Positions 51,244 through 62,118 of a stretch of DNA of 64,000 bases are shown here, piece after piece; positions within the stretch are counted from its first letter, which is position 1, and each line of letters starts with the position of its first letter. The stretch is from Acidobacteriota bacterium (GTDB taxonomy: Bacteria > Acidobacteriota > Terriglobia > Bryobacterales > Bryobacteraceae), in the NCBI GenBank assembly GCA_017307505.1, contig JAFKEE010000059.1:1-64000 (forward strand). The letters run 5' to 3'. The notes beneath the pieces are model-generated. The model was not told the origin of the DNA, ran no database searches, and was given only the letters and a program-made list of their open reading frames with translations. The translations under genes and the position numbers were made by a program.

Positions 51244-54200
51244 CTAGAAGCCTACGCGCAATCCGAATCGGAACTCTCGCGACCGCCCCATCGCGTCGGC
51301 CGACTGCGTCGCCAGGATTCGCCCGAAATTGGAGCTATTGGCGCTGGCGGTCGGATTTGCGAAGTGGGGCGTGTTGCTCAGGTTGAACGACTCGCCGCGG
51401 AATTGCACATTGATCTGCTCAGTGATCTTGAACGTGCGGTAGAGGCTCAGGTCGGTGTTGATCACGCCGGGCCCTCGCATTGTGTTGCGCCCCACCGTAC
51501 CAAACCGGGCGCCGGTCGGCCGCGCGAAGGCGGAGGTGTCAAACCACGTTCCATCGTCGCCGGCCAAACCCAGTTTGGCTACACTCGGCTTGACCAGATC
51601 CGCGGTCTGCAGGTTGCCGGGCATGTTCAGGCTCGACCCAGAGGCAGTCACCGTGAACTGCCGGCCCTGATAAGCGGCAAGCAGTCCATTGAACTGCCAT
51701 CCGCCCAGAATGGCCGCCGGCACACCACTCTTCGCCCATCTCCTTGTTGCACCAAATGGAAGTTCGTACACATAGCCGAGCTGGAAAGTGTGGGGAATGT
51801 TGAAATTCGAATTGGCCCGGTTGCGGTCGAATACGCTGGCCGCATTCCAGCTGAATCCCGTCCAGTCCCCGTAACTCGCCTGGTCGATCGCATGAGAATA
51901 CGTATACGCCGCCTTGATCAGCAGGCCGCTGGTGAGGCGCCGGTTTACCGTGGCCTGCATCGAGTGATAGATGCTGTGCGTCCGGCCATTCCACTCGCGC
52001 GTTGTGGCCGTTCGGCCGAATCGCTGGTAGAGCAACCGGCCGTCATTGCCCGACCCCGGAATCTGGGAGGCATTGATATCCAGGAACGCAAAACCGTTCA
52101 CCGACGCCGAGCCTACATAGCCCAGTGACGTCAGAAACTCGCCCGGCAACTTGTGTTCGACGATGAAGTTCCACGACTGGATATAACCGCGTTTCATCTC
52201 CTGGTTGGCGATCGGGTAACCCATCTCGTCAGACGACGGCAGAGGGATTCGTCCCTTGCTGATGTCTGGACAGCAGATGGGGATGATTCCGACATTGGAG
52301 CCCAGCGGCTGGTTCGGCACGCCCGCCTTCACATAGTTCGGGTCGGTCGTCACCGGCTGGTAACCGTTCACACCGTCGAAAACGGACACCAGTGTCAGCG
52401 GGTACCACCCGCGCAGGGCCTGCGCACCCCATGGATGCGAGTGGTAGGTGATGCCGTACCCGCTGCGGATGACCGTATCGTTGCCGAGCTGGTAGGCAAA
52501 TCCGATGCGAGGAGCGAAGAGCGTTTTGCTGAAGCCCACTCCGGCATCCCTGGGAATCCCGCCATATCCGCCCACCAGCACTTCGTTGGTCGTGGGATCG
52601 TAGGACTCAATACCCATCCCGGCTGAGCGCGTCCTGGTCGGATACAACTCCCAACGCAGCCCCAGGTTCAAGGTGAGCTTCTGGCTCACGCGCCAGCGGT
52701 CGCGAATGTACAGCGCATAGACGTTCTCCATGCTGTTCATCTTGATGTACTGACTGCTCTTGCCGGTCTCGTTCGAGGCGCCCACAAGAAAGGCGCCCAT
52801 GCCGTTCCACGTCTCCTCGAACGACGGAGTGCCGTTCTTGAATCCGACTGTCTGCTCCAGCGCCGCCGGATTGAGCGCCGTCATGCCCGAGCCAAAGTAG
52901 AACGCGCCGCGCGGTCCCTCACCCAACTCGGGTTGCCAGTGATTCATCAGGTGGTGCAGGTACTCGAAGCCGAACCGGATGTCGTGCTTGCCCTTCATCC
53001 AGCTGGCGTTTGTGTTGAGCGTGATCGACTGATCGTTGCGGAAAAGCGGGTTCCACCCTTCGGTGTTGCCCAAGCCGGAATAATCGGAGATGTAGAAAGC
53101 GGGCATGCCGCTCTCTTTCGGATCCGGGCCATTGGTGCCGGGGATGCCCAACACATCGAGCCCGAAGTTCGTCCCGAGGTCCGGCGACTGAACATTCTGT
53201 CCGAACCTCGTCCAACCCACGGTACCGTCGATGAGGAACGTCGGGGAGACCGTATACGTCTGCCCGATGGCGGCCAACTGCGTCAGCGTGTGGCCGTCGC
53301 CCACGCCACCATCGCACAGGCATCCGCCGCCTGCCCCGCCCAGCCCGAAATCACCGTGCACCAGCGCATTCATGACGCTGTATTTGCCCCAGATCTGATT
53401 CTTCGCGTTCCGGTTCCAATTGATCTTTGCGTCGAGGTTGTTGCGATTCAGGCGCTGGGTGCCCTGGTTGAAGTAGTTGCTCAGGTCACCAGCCTGGTTC
53501 GCATGAGGCACCAGCGCGAGCAGCTTCTGCATCGGCGCGTTGAACCGCGAGGTGGGAATCACATTGAGACGGCCGTTGCTTGAGAAGACAGAGCGTCCGG
53601 TCCCATCCAGGTTGCCCGAATAGGGATCGAATACCATCCCTTCCCGCAGCGCCGTCAGGCCGCCTTCCGTTGTCGGCACCAGGATCTGCTGGCCCTGGGC
53701 GTCCAGGATCTGCGAACCCAGCTTGCGGCTGAAATCGCCCGACCGGAAGTCGTCCGTCGGCACGGAGAAGAGGCTCGAGCGCCCAACGCGCTCGAACGTT
53801 CCTTCCCAGTCGGTGAAGAAAAACAGTTTGCTGCGCTTGATGGGACCGCCGAGACTGCCGCCGACAATATTTCTATTTCCGTTCGGCTTCTTCGTGGTTC
53901 CGGTGCGATTCTCGTCCCAAAGCATGGCGCGTGTGACATTGTTTGCATTGAATCCAAACGCGCTTCCATGGAAACTGTTTGTACCCGATTTTGTGGATAC
54001 CGTTACGGCCGCGCCGCCCGTCATGCCCTGGTCCGCGTCGAAGTTGTTCGTGGAGATGTTGACCTCTTCAATGCTTTCCACCGGCGGAACGTACACCATG
54101 TGGTGCGGCATCGTCACCAGAATGTTGGCGGCTCCGTCCACCCGTGTATTGTTGGCTCCACGCTCCTGGCCATTGATGTTCGTGCTCAGGTCGCGCTGCG

Positions 54201-54759
54201 GGGTATCGATGACCGCATTCTGAAACTGCACGGGCGTCGCCCCTGGCACCAGGTTCATCAGAGTCTGGTAGTTCCGGTAACCGGAGAGCGGCAGACTGGC
54301 GATCGCTCGCGATTCGATATTCGTATTGACGTCCGCTTTGCTGGTCTGCAGAGCGGCTGTGCTCGCCGCCACTGTAATGGACTCGGCGACTCCGCCCAGT
54401 TCCAACCGGACGTCGATGCGCAGGACATTATTGATCCGGACGGCTACACCTCGTTGGGTGACAGTCTTAAAGCCCGCTGCGGCGATCGACAAATCATAAC
54501 TGCCTTCCATCAGATTCGGCAGGGAGTAGTAGCCAGACTGGTCGGAAGTGGCCTGCACGGTCAAGCCGGTGGATGTGTTCGTGGCTGTCACGTTCGCCTT
54601 CATGACCAAGGCGCCGGACTGGTCGGTTATTGTTCCAACAAGGGAGCCGTAAAGCACCTGGGCTGACGCCAGCGAGGGGTTTACGACGGAAAGGAGGAAG
54701 GCGGCGATCGCAATTGACACTACGATCCCCAACCCAGAACAGGCCCCATACTTTCGCAT
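51244..54759 (-). CDS. TonB-dependent receptor with carboxypeptidase-like N-domain
   Basis: 1171 residues; GGAG lies about 9 bp before ATG 54759. A signal peptide is followed by a carboxypeptidase regulatory-like beta-sandwich (about 38-115: SLVGTITDQSGALVMKANVT, GYYSLPNLMEGSYDLSIAAA), then a plug (GGVAESITVAASTAALQTSK) and a long outer-membrane beta-barrel ending in FRFGLRVGF with the terminal Phe. This Oar-like layout is the most abundant receptor type in Acidobacteriota. It probably imports or binds large substrates such as glycans. A single gene with its own promoter and no SusD partner here. Confidence 0.9.
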   Translation of the reverse strand: MRKYGACSGLGIVVSIAIAAFLLSVVNPSLASAQVLYGSLVGTITDQSGALVMKANVTATNTSTGLTVQATSDQSGYYSLPNLMEGSYDLSIAAAGFKTVTQRGVAVRINNVLRIDVRLELGGVAESITVAASTAALQTSKADVNTNIESRAIASLPLSGYRNYQTLMNLVPGATPVQFQNAVIDTPQRDLSTNINGQERGANNTRVDGAANILVTMPHHMVYVPPVESIEEVNISTNNFDADQGMTGGAAVTVSTKSGTNSFHGSAFGFNANNVTRAMLWDENRTGTTKKPNGNRNIVGGSLGGPIKRSKLFFFTDWEGTFERVGRSSLFSVPTDDFRSGDFSRKLGSQILDAQGQQILVPTTEGGLTALREGMVFDPYSGNLDGTGRSVFSSNGRLNVIPTSRFNAPMQKLLALVPHANQAGDLSNYFNQGTQRLNRNNLDAKINWNRNAKNQIWGKYSVMNALVHGDFGLGGAGGGCLCDGGVGDGHTLTQLAAIGQTYTVSPTFLIDGTVGWTRFGQNVQSPDLGTNFGLDVLGIPGTNGPDPKESGMPAFYISDYSGLGNTEGWNPLFRNDQSITLNTNASWMKGKHDIRFGFEYLHHLMNHWQPELGEGPRGAFYFGSGMTALNPAALEQTVGFKNGTPSFEETWNGMGAFLVGASNETGKSSQYIKMNSMENVYALYIRDRWRVSQKLTLNLGLRWELYPTRTRSAGMGIESYDPTTNEVLVGGYGGIPRDAGVGFSKTLFAPRIGFAYQLGNDTVIRSGYGITYHSHPWGAQALRGWYPLTLVSVFDGVNGYQPVTTDPNYVKAGVPNQPLGSNVGIIPICCPDISKGRIPLPSSDEMGYPIANQEMKRGYIQSWNFIVEHKLPGEFLTSLGYVGSASVNGFAFLDINASQIPGSGNDGRLLYQRFGRTATTREWNGRTHSIYHSMQATVNRRLTSGLLIKAAYTYSHAIDQASYGDWTGFSWNAASVFDRNRANSNFNIPHTFQLGYVYELPFGATRRWAKSGVPAAILGGWQFNGLLAAYQGRQFTVTASGSSLNMPGNLQTADLVKPSVAKLGLAGDDGTWFDTSAFARPTGARFGTVGRNTMRGPGVINTDLSLYRTFKITEQINVQFRGESFNLSNTPHFANPTASANSSNFGRILATQSADAMGRSREFRFGLRVGF

Positions 54760-55230
54760 TGCTTAGCTCTCCTGAACCACCAATTAATGCGATATCTCTG
54801 AAGGAAAATAACCCGTTTTCCAACCTCAGTCAAGCTACTTGTTTGCTGAACCGCAAATATCTTGCACTGTCATCAACCCGCCATCGCTCCGTAATCCACT
54901 CAACGCCATATGCCATATGGGCTTGCGAATGCGAGAGGCTAACGAGCTCGCGTAAGCTCACTTACATTTCCTGATTTTCCTGGATTGAATCGACAATGCT
55001 TGGAGCATTGAAGGACAGGGCTGACAACGAGGTCTGTCATGTGATTTACTTCCGAGCGAAATGACTCTCGAAAGATGGGTCTCGCGGGCGGACTGCGCCT
55101 TTTCCTCGCCTGACCACCACCCATTCGAGTGGATTAACGCTTTGAATTCCACCGCATGTTACAAATGCGACATGATCCGAGGCCTGGAAATGCCTCCGCC
55201 CGGTTCCCGGATTTTGTCGAAGCCGGTGAG
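54760..55230. other. 471-bp regulatory stretch before the TonB receptor gene
   Basis: Contains the promoter listed separately. The rest, 54900-55230, is lower in GC, with no gene; small minus-strand frames have no ribosome binding site. It also covers the downstream end of the acetyltransferase gene. Confidence 0.5.
54805..54833 (-). promoter_or_regulatory. Promoter of the TonB-dependent receptor gene
   Basis: On the minus strand TTGACT (54833-54828) and TATTTT (54810-54805) are 17 bp apart. The transcript would start near 54798, leaving about 38 nt of leader with the GGAG site. Confidence 0.6.
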
Positions 55231-55791
55231 TTAAATCGCCGGTCCAGGCTTCCGATCTAAAAGGACGGTGGGGTGTCCTTTATAGGAGGTCCTGCAACAC
55301 TCATGAAAGCCACATTTCCAGGCCACCCGGAGAGAGGCGGCGTTTTCAGGATGAATCAGGCAGACTGTCCGCGGCGCCCCGAGCACGGCATCGCACCAGC
55401 CCAACGCGGCGCGCACGGCCTCGGTGGCCACACCCCTGCCTTGAGCGTGAGGGCTCAGCACCCAGCCCAGTTCCGGCATGCCCTGAATCGACGGCTCGAT
55501 CGCGCGGTGGAAATCGGCAAGCCCGACCTCGCCCAGGAACTGACGCGAGGCTCGATCCTCTACCACCCAGTAGCCAAAGCCCAAATGATGCCAGAGGCCC
55601 GCATAGCGCAGGAACCGGGCCCAGCACTCCTCTTCCGCGAAGGGCTGGCCCCCGATGTAGCGGGTCACTACGGCGTCCGCCCACATGGCGGCGGAAGCAG
55701 GAAAGTCTTCGGTTCTGTGGCCGCGCAGTCGCAGGCGGTCCGTTTCCAACACGGGGATGGGCATCGCGCCGGCAACTTCCATGGGGTTCAA
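55231..55791 (-). CDS. GNAT-family N-acetyltransferase
   Basis: 186 residues if TTG 55791 is the start, as AGGAG stands 7 bp before it; ATG 55782 or GTG 55809 are possible. The RimJ/RimL-type fold is seen: LETDRLRLRGHRTEDFPASA, FGYWVVEDRASRQFLGEVGL, ELGWVLSPHAQGRGVATEAV (acetyl-CoA loop) and IHPENAASLRVAWKCGF. It acetylates an amino group of unknown owner. The N-terminal MEVAGAMPIPV part is loosely conserved. Confidence 0.85.
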   Translation of the reverse strand: MNPMEVAGAMPIPVLETDRLRLRGHRTEDFPASAAMWADAVVTRYIGGQPFAEEECWARFLRYAGLWHHLGFGYWVVEDRASRQFLGEVGLADFHRAIEPSIQGMPELGWVLSPHAQGRGVATEAVRAALGWCDAVLGAPRTVCLIHPENAASLRVAWKCGFHECCRTSYKGHPTVLLDRKPGPAI

Positions 55792-55836
55792 GGGCTGACT
55801 CCTCTCCACCCAGTCTACCGGCGCCCGGTCCCCGGC

Positions 55837-57270
55837 TCAGGGCGTCCGCCGTTTCGCCACGCCACCACCGGCATGCAGTTCCATGCGGCCATCCGGGCCC
55901 TTCTTGAAGCCGGTCGGCGGCACGTGCCCGTCCATGTCGAAGAACGAATCCGGAGCCTCGGCCGTCATCACGGCGCTGTTGCCATTGATACCCGACGTCA
56001 ACTGCCCGTCCTTCACCCGGATCTGCACCACGGGCCCGCCTGGGAACTCGTAGTCCCCCACATACGACGCGAGCACCGCCGCGTCCACCTTCACTACCGC
56101 CCGCTCTTTCGGCAGGTAGTCCACCCAGCCGTATTCTTCCGCGATGGACCGCAGGATCTCCATCGCCAGGTCGCCGCCCTCGTCGCCATTCGTCATGACG
56201 ACGGCGCCATCGCCCGAATCCCGGTACGCGAAGTACTGGCAGCGGTAGCCCTCATTCGCTCCGCCATGCGAGATCGACGCCCGGCCTGCCGTTTCATTCA
56301 ACCCGATGCCCAGCCCATAGTTACCAGCGCTCCTGCTCAGCATCGTCTTCGCTGTCTCGGCCTTCAACGCTTTGCCCGGCTGCTGAATCTCCATGACCCA
56401 ACTGGCGAACTCACTCGGAGTGGTCCAAAGCCCGGCCGCGGTCTTTTCGGGATAGGTATGCCACCGCCCCGCGATCGCCTTCCCGTCGCCGCGGTAGGCA
56501 ATGGCGGCATTGGCGGCGCGCTCCGGTCCCAAGGGCTGCTCATAGGAGCTGCGCTTCATCCCCAGCGGATCCAGGATGAGCGTGCGCGCCAGCTCTTCGA
56601 AGGGCCGCCCTGTCACGTCCTCCAGGAGCAACTGCATCACTTCGTACCCGCCGCCGGAGTAGCGGTAACCACTGCCCGGTGCCTTGTTCACGCGCACCGC
56701 CGCGGTGTTGGCCGGAGCTTTTCCATCCAGCAACTGCGGCAGCGTTGGCACCGGTGCGCCCTGCGCGTAGCCGGGGAAGCCGTGCACCGTCAGTCCGGCG
56801 TTGTGGCTCAACAGCCGCCGCAGCGTCACTTTCTCCGTCTTTGTGAACTCGTTCTCCGGAACCTTCCAGCTCCGCAGCTTCGCATTCACATCCTCGTCGA
56901 GGCTCAGCTTGCCCTGCTCCACCAGCCGCATCGCGACGGAAGCGGCCACTCCCTTGCTCAGCGAAGCCGCCTGGAACAGGGTCTCCGGCGTCACCGGAGC
57001 GCCGCTCGCCGCATCGCGCTGCCCATATCCGCGAGCCCACTCCACACGGCCACCATGGATCACCGCCACGCTGACGCCGGGCACCTTGTAGTGCACCATG
57101 CGTTCCGTGAGTTTCATGCGTTCGGCCGGACTGCCCTTGGGCCGGTTCGGCCGCTGGAGTCCGTTTTCCACGCGGCCGATCCGCTCGTCCAACGGTGGGG
57201 CGGACCAGAGCAGAGGCAGCCCAGCCAGCGAGCACAGCAACGCCGCGGCAATGCAATTGCGTAGAGTCAT
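55837..57270 (-). CDS. Exported serine beta-lactamase-like hydrolase
   Basis: 477 residues. A signal peptide (CIAAALLCSLAGLPLLWSAP) precedes a class C beta-lactamase/penicillin-binding fold: AASLSKGVAASVAMRL with the SxxK nucleophile, YRYSGGGYEVMQLLLEDVTG with the YxG tyrosine, and HGGANEGYRCQYF in place of the KTG triad. The last 120 residues are an extra beta domain. Such enzymes are usually esterases or D-amino peptidases rather than antibiotic resistance proteins. Transcribed just upstream of the acetyltransferase on the same strand. Confidence 0.87.
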   Translation of the reverse strand: MTLRNCIAAALLCSLAGLPLLWSAPPLDERIGRVENGLQRPNRPKGSPAERMKLTERMVHYKVPGVSVAVIHGGRVEWARGYGQRDAASGAPVTPETLFQAASLSKGVAASVAMRLVEQGKLSLDEDVNAKLRSWKVPENEFTKTEKVTLRRLLSHNAGLTVHGFPGYAQGAPVPTLPQLLDGKAPANTAAVRVNKAPGSGYRYSGGGYEVMQLLLEDVTGRPFEELARTLILDPLGMKRSSYEQPLGPERAANAAIAYRGDGKAIAGRWHTYPEKTAAGLWTTPSEFASWVMEIQQPGKALKAETAKTMLSRSAGNYGLGIGLNETAGRASISHGGANEGYRCQYFAYRDSGDGAVVMTNGDEGGDLAMEILRSIAEEYGWVDYLPKERAVVKVDAAVLASYVGDYEFPGGPVVQIRVKDGQLTSGINGNSAVMTAEAPDSFFDMDGHVPPTGFKKGPDGRMELHAGGGVAKRRTP

Positions 57271-57355
57271 GTCACTCTATATACGCACATTGGGGTCCGG
57301 GGTTCTAATAATTCTCCACGCTTTGGACCTGAGTACGCCGTTCACTCTTCTCGGG

Positions 57356-58390
57356 TCAAACCGGGTCGGATGCCTCGTTCCACTGCACGTCCAGATCCCG
57401 CTGGATGCCAGGGAGGGGCAAGCGGGCCGCCTCGGCTTCCACCGCGGCGCGTTCTTTGGCGGCGAGGCGGCGCCAAGGGTCGATGGAGACCAACGCGCCC
57501 GCGCGGCGCCAGACTCCGGCGATCTCCCCAGCTACCAGCAGCGCGCCTGGCCAGACTCGCGTCGTCCAAAGCTCAGCCTGCCGCCGGGCATCCGGCACAA
57601 GGATCTCCCGATTCGCGCCCCAGGCCAGGAAGAACGCATCACCGCTCGGCAGCAGCCGGACCCCGCCCGAAGGCCCGGTCTTCGCCCGGAACGCCGCCTC
57701 GTCCTCCGTCAGGATCCACGCATCGCCCGCGGGGGTCCGCACCGCGGTCAGCGCGCCAGCCAGCGACCGCCACACGGCGTTCGCCGACGGAAGCCCGATG
57801 CCCGCCCAGCGCGCGAAAGACGCAGGGGTCCCGGGTCCAAACACCTGCAGGTACCTGCGCGCCAGTTCCAGTCGAGCCGCGGCAGGCTCCATTTCGGACG
57901 GCGGCGTGGTCCACACCAACGGCTGGCGGGATCCATCCCAGCGCAGTAGTACCCGGCCGGTGGCGGCCGCGTAGCGCAGGCTGTTCGGCGCGACTCCCAT
58001 ACCGCGCCCCGCCTGCCCGAAGGGCATCTTCTGTCCCTGGAGGAAGGCGTAGAGCCGCTCCGCCGTATCGTGCGCCCGTGCGCGACGCGCCGCATCGTCC
58101 GGCAGGCGCCCGAGCGAGAACACGGCCAAGTCGCGGGCGGCCACCACGTAGTCGTTGAAGCGCGGACCCCAAAGCTGGACCAGCGAAGGATGCTCCCAAT
58201 CGTTGGCGCCGGTCTCGTGCACTCGCGCATGGATCGACAGCAGCGCGGCTCGCGGCACGGAGTCCTGCAGGCCCGCCCAGGCAGCCTTCCGCAGCGACTG
58301 CTCGCCCGCCGGCAGACGTTCGTCGAGGCAGCAGGCGCGCCGACGAAAGGAAATGATCTGCGATCGCGAAAGAGCGAGGCGGGGATTCAT
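57356..58390 (-). CDS. Winged-helix DNA-binding domain protein (HTH_42/AlkZ-like)
   Basis: 344 residues. It begins LALSRSQIISFRRRACCLDE, typical of the HTH_42 (DUF1006) family, and continues with SIHARVHETGANDWEHPSLV and RYLQVFGPGTPASFARWAGI. Family members include the DNA glycosylases AlkZ/AlkX that release cross-linked or alkylated bases, and proteins of unknown role. The key QxQ catalytic motif of AlkZ is not obvious in the text of the sequence. Function is therefore only suggested. Confidence 0.8.
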   Translation of the reverse strand: MNPRLALSRSQIISFRRRACCLDERLPAGEQSLRKAAWAGLQDSVPRAALLSIHARVHETGANDWEHPSLVQLWGPRFNDYVVAARDLAVFSLGRLPDDAARRARAHDTAERLYAFLQGQKMPFGQAGRGMGVAPNSLRYAAATGRVLLRWDGSRQPLVWTTPPSEMEPAAARLELARRYLQVFGPGTPASFARWAGIGLPSANAVWRSLAGALTAVRTPAGDAWILTEDEAAFRAKTGPSGGVRLLPSGDAFFLAWGANREILVPDARRQAELWTTRVWPGALLVAGEIAGVWRRAGALVSIDPWRRLAAKERAAVEAEAARLPLPGIQRDLDVQWNEASDPV

Positions 58391-58419
58391 GGCGGGCCCA
58401 GTTCTTCCCAGTATTTTAC

Positions 58420-59349
58420 TTATTCCGCCTGCGCGCCCAAGCGCTTCGCTTTCTCGGCCGACTCCCGCAAATACGCGGTGAAGGCTTCCAGCGCCTTCGA
58501 CAGGTAGCGCCGTTCCAGCCGGATGTACCCTACGCGCCGGCTGGCCTTCGGTTCAATCTCTATCATCCGGCAGCCGTGGCTCAGGCCGCGGCCCATCTCC
58601 GGCACGATGCTCACCCCGAAGCCGGCGCGGATCAGTTCGAAGATCGTGAGGAACTGGTCCGCCTCAAACTGTCCGGAGAAGCGGGCGCGGGCGCGATCGC
58701 ACACAGCGAGCGTCTCGTCGCGCAGGCAGTGGCCATCCTTCAGGATGAGCAGGCGCTCCTGCGAGACCCGCCGGAGTTGCACCTTGCCGGCGGCGGCCAG
58801 AGGGTGATTCTCCGGCACGGCCAGGTAGAGCGGATCGCGGAACAGTTCCCGCATCACGAGTCCGGCGCCCTCGACGGGCAGGCTGAGCACGGCGACATCC
58901 ATCTGTCCTTCCAGCACCTGTTCCACCAGTTCCGCTGTGGTGCCCTCGCGCACATGGAGATCGACGTCCTGGTAGCGCTCAGTGAACCCCTTCAGCAGCG
59001 GCGTCAGGTAGTAAGGCAGGATGGTCGGAATCGCGCCCACCCGCAGCGGTCCGTGCATCCCCTTGCGGGCCCGTTCAAAGTAGTCCGGGAGCGCGGCGGC
59101 GTCTTCCAGCAGAGCCTGCGCCTTGCCGAGGATTGCCTCGCCCAGCGGGGTGAGTTCCACTCGCCGGTTCAGCCGTTCAAAGAGAGCTCCGCCGAGTCCT
59201 TCTTCCAGCCGCGCAATCTGCTCGGAGAGCGAGGGTTGCGCGATGCCGAGATCGTCCGCCGCTTTCGTGAAGCTGCCGGTGCGGGCCACCGCGCAGAAGT
59301 ACTCCAGCTGCCTCAAGTCGAAGCCGCGCGTTCGTGTCTTTGTCGCCAT
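58420..59349 (-). CDS. oxyR: Peroxide-sensing LysR-family regulator OxyR
   Basis: 309 residues. The N-terminal HTH is FDLRQLEYFCAVARTGSFTK and AQPSLSEQIARLEEGLGGAL. The sensor Cys pair is Cys208 and Cys217 in KDGHCLRDETLAVC, with the 9-residue spacing of E. coli Cys199 and Cys208. Oxidised OxyR would activate the divergent katG gene 71 bp away. The start codon is ATG 59349. Confidence 0.92.
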   Translation of the reverse strand: MATKTRTRGFDLRQLEYFCAVARTGSFTKAADDLGIAQPSLSEQIARLEEGLGGALFERLNRRVELTPLGEAILGKAQALLEDAAALPDYFERARKGMHGPLRVGAIPTILPYYLTPLLKGFTERYQDVDLHVREGTTAELVEQVLEGQMDVAVLSLPVEGAGLVMRELFRDPLYLAVPENHPLAAAGKVQLRRVSQERLLILKDGHCLRDETLAVCDRARARFSGQFEADQFLTIFELIRAGFGVSIVPEMGRGLSHGCRMIEIEPKASRRVGYIRLERRYLSKALEAFTAYLRESAEKAKRLGAQAE

Positions 59350-59351
59350 AG

Positions 59352-61634
<2,283 letters not shown>

Positions 61635-61640
61635 TCCCGG

Positions 61641-61669
61641 AAAGGGCGGCGCCCGGGGCGCCGCCCTTT
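61641..61669 (+). terminator. Strong terminator of katG
   Basis: AAAGGGCGGCGCC (61641-61653) pairs with GGCGCCGCCCTTT (61657-61669), a perfect 13-bp stem with a 3-nt loop, 6 bp after the stop. It lies between katG and the convergent response regulator gene. Confidence 0.85.
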
Positions 61670-61740
61670 GCCTTCGGGCCATCCGGAAACCTAGCCGCTC
61701 ATCCGCCCCCGCGGGCCAGCCCCAGCCTCCGGCACGCCCG

Positions 61741-62118
61741 TCACCCCGACTCCCCGATCGCCGAATGGATCGCCGTCAGCAATGCAACATCACTGAACGG
61801 CTTGTAGAGGCACTCCACCGCCCCCGCACCGAGCACCTCTGAGCGAACGGACTCATTCCGGTTCGCAGTGATAAAGATGATCGGGATCCGGCGCCCCCGC
61901 CGCTTCAATTCTCTCTGCAGGTCGAGCCCGCTCATGCCCGGCATGGCGACATCCAGGATCAGGCACCTGGATTGATCGAGTGCCTCCGACGCTAGAAATT
62001 CTTCGGGCGACGAAAACGCGCGCGCCGAATAACCGAACTCGTGCAGCAGGTCCGGGAGAGACTCCCGCACCGACTCGTCGTCATCAACGACTGACATTAG
62101 GGGACGTTGGCGTGTCAT
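61741..62118 (-). CDS. Single-domain response regulator
   Basis: 125 residues: a receiver domain and nothing else. The acidic pocket is VVDDDESVRE (Asp12, Asp13), the phosphorylation site Asp56 in LILDVAMPGMSGLDLQ, and ITANRN and CLYKPF hold the conserved Thr and Lys. FixJ-type receivers look like this but carry an HTH, which is missing. Its ATG overlaps the kinase stop (ATGA), so it is coupled to the kinase and is its probable partner. Confidence 0.9.
   Translation of the reverse strand: MTRQRPLMSVVDDDESVRESLPDLLHEFGYSARAFSSPEEFLASEALDQSRCLILDVAMPGMSGLDLQRELKRRGRRIPIIFITANRNESVRSEVLGAGAVECLYKPFSDVALLTAIHSAIGESG

Noticed and set aside
55273-57264. Long plus-strand open frame of 663 codons
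   Set aside because: It lies wholly opposite the acetyltransferase and serine hydrolase genes, which have clear motifs; its protein is Arg/His/Pro-rich, typical of an antisense shadow in GC-rich DNA.
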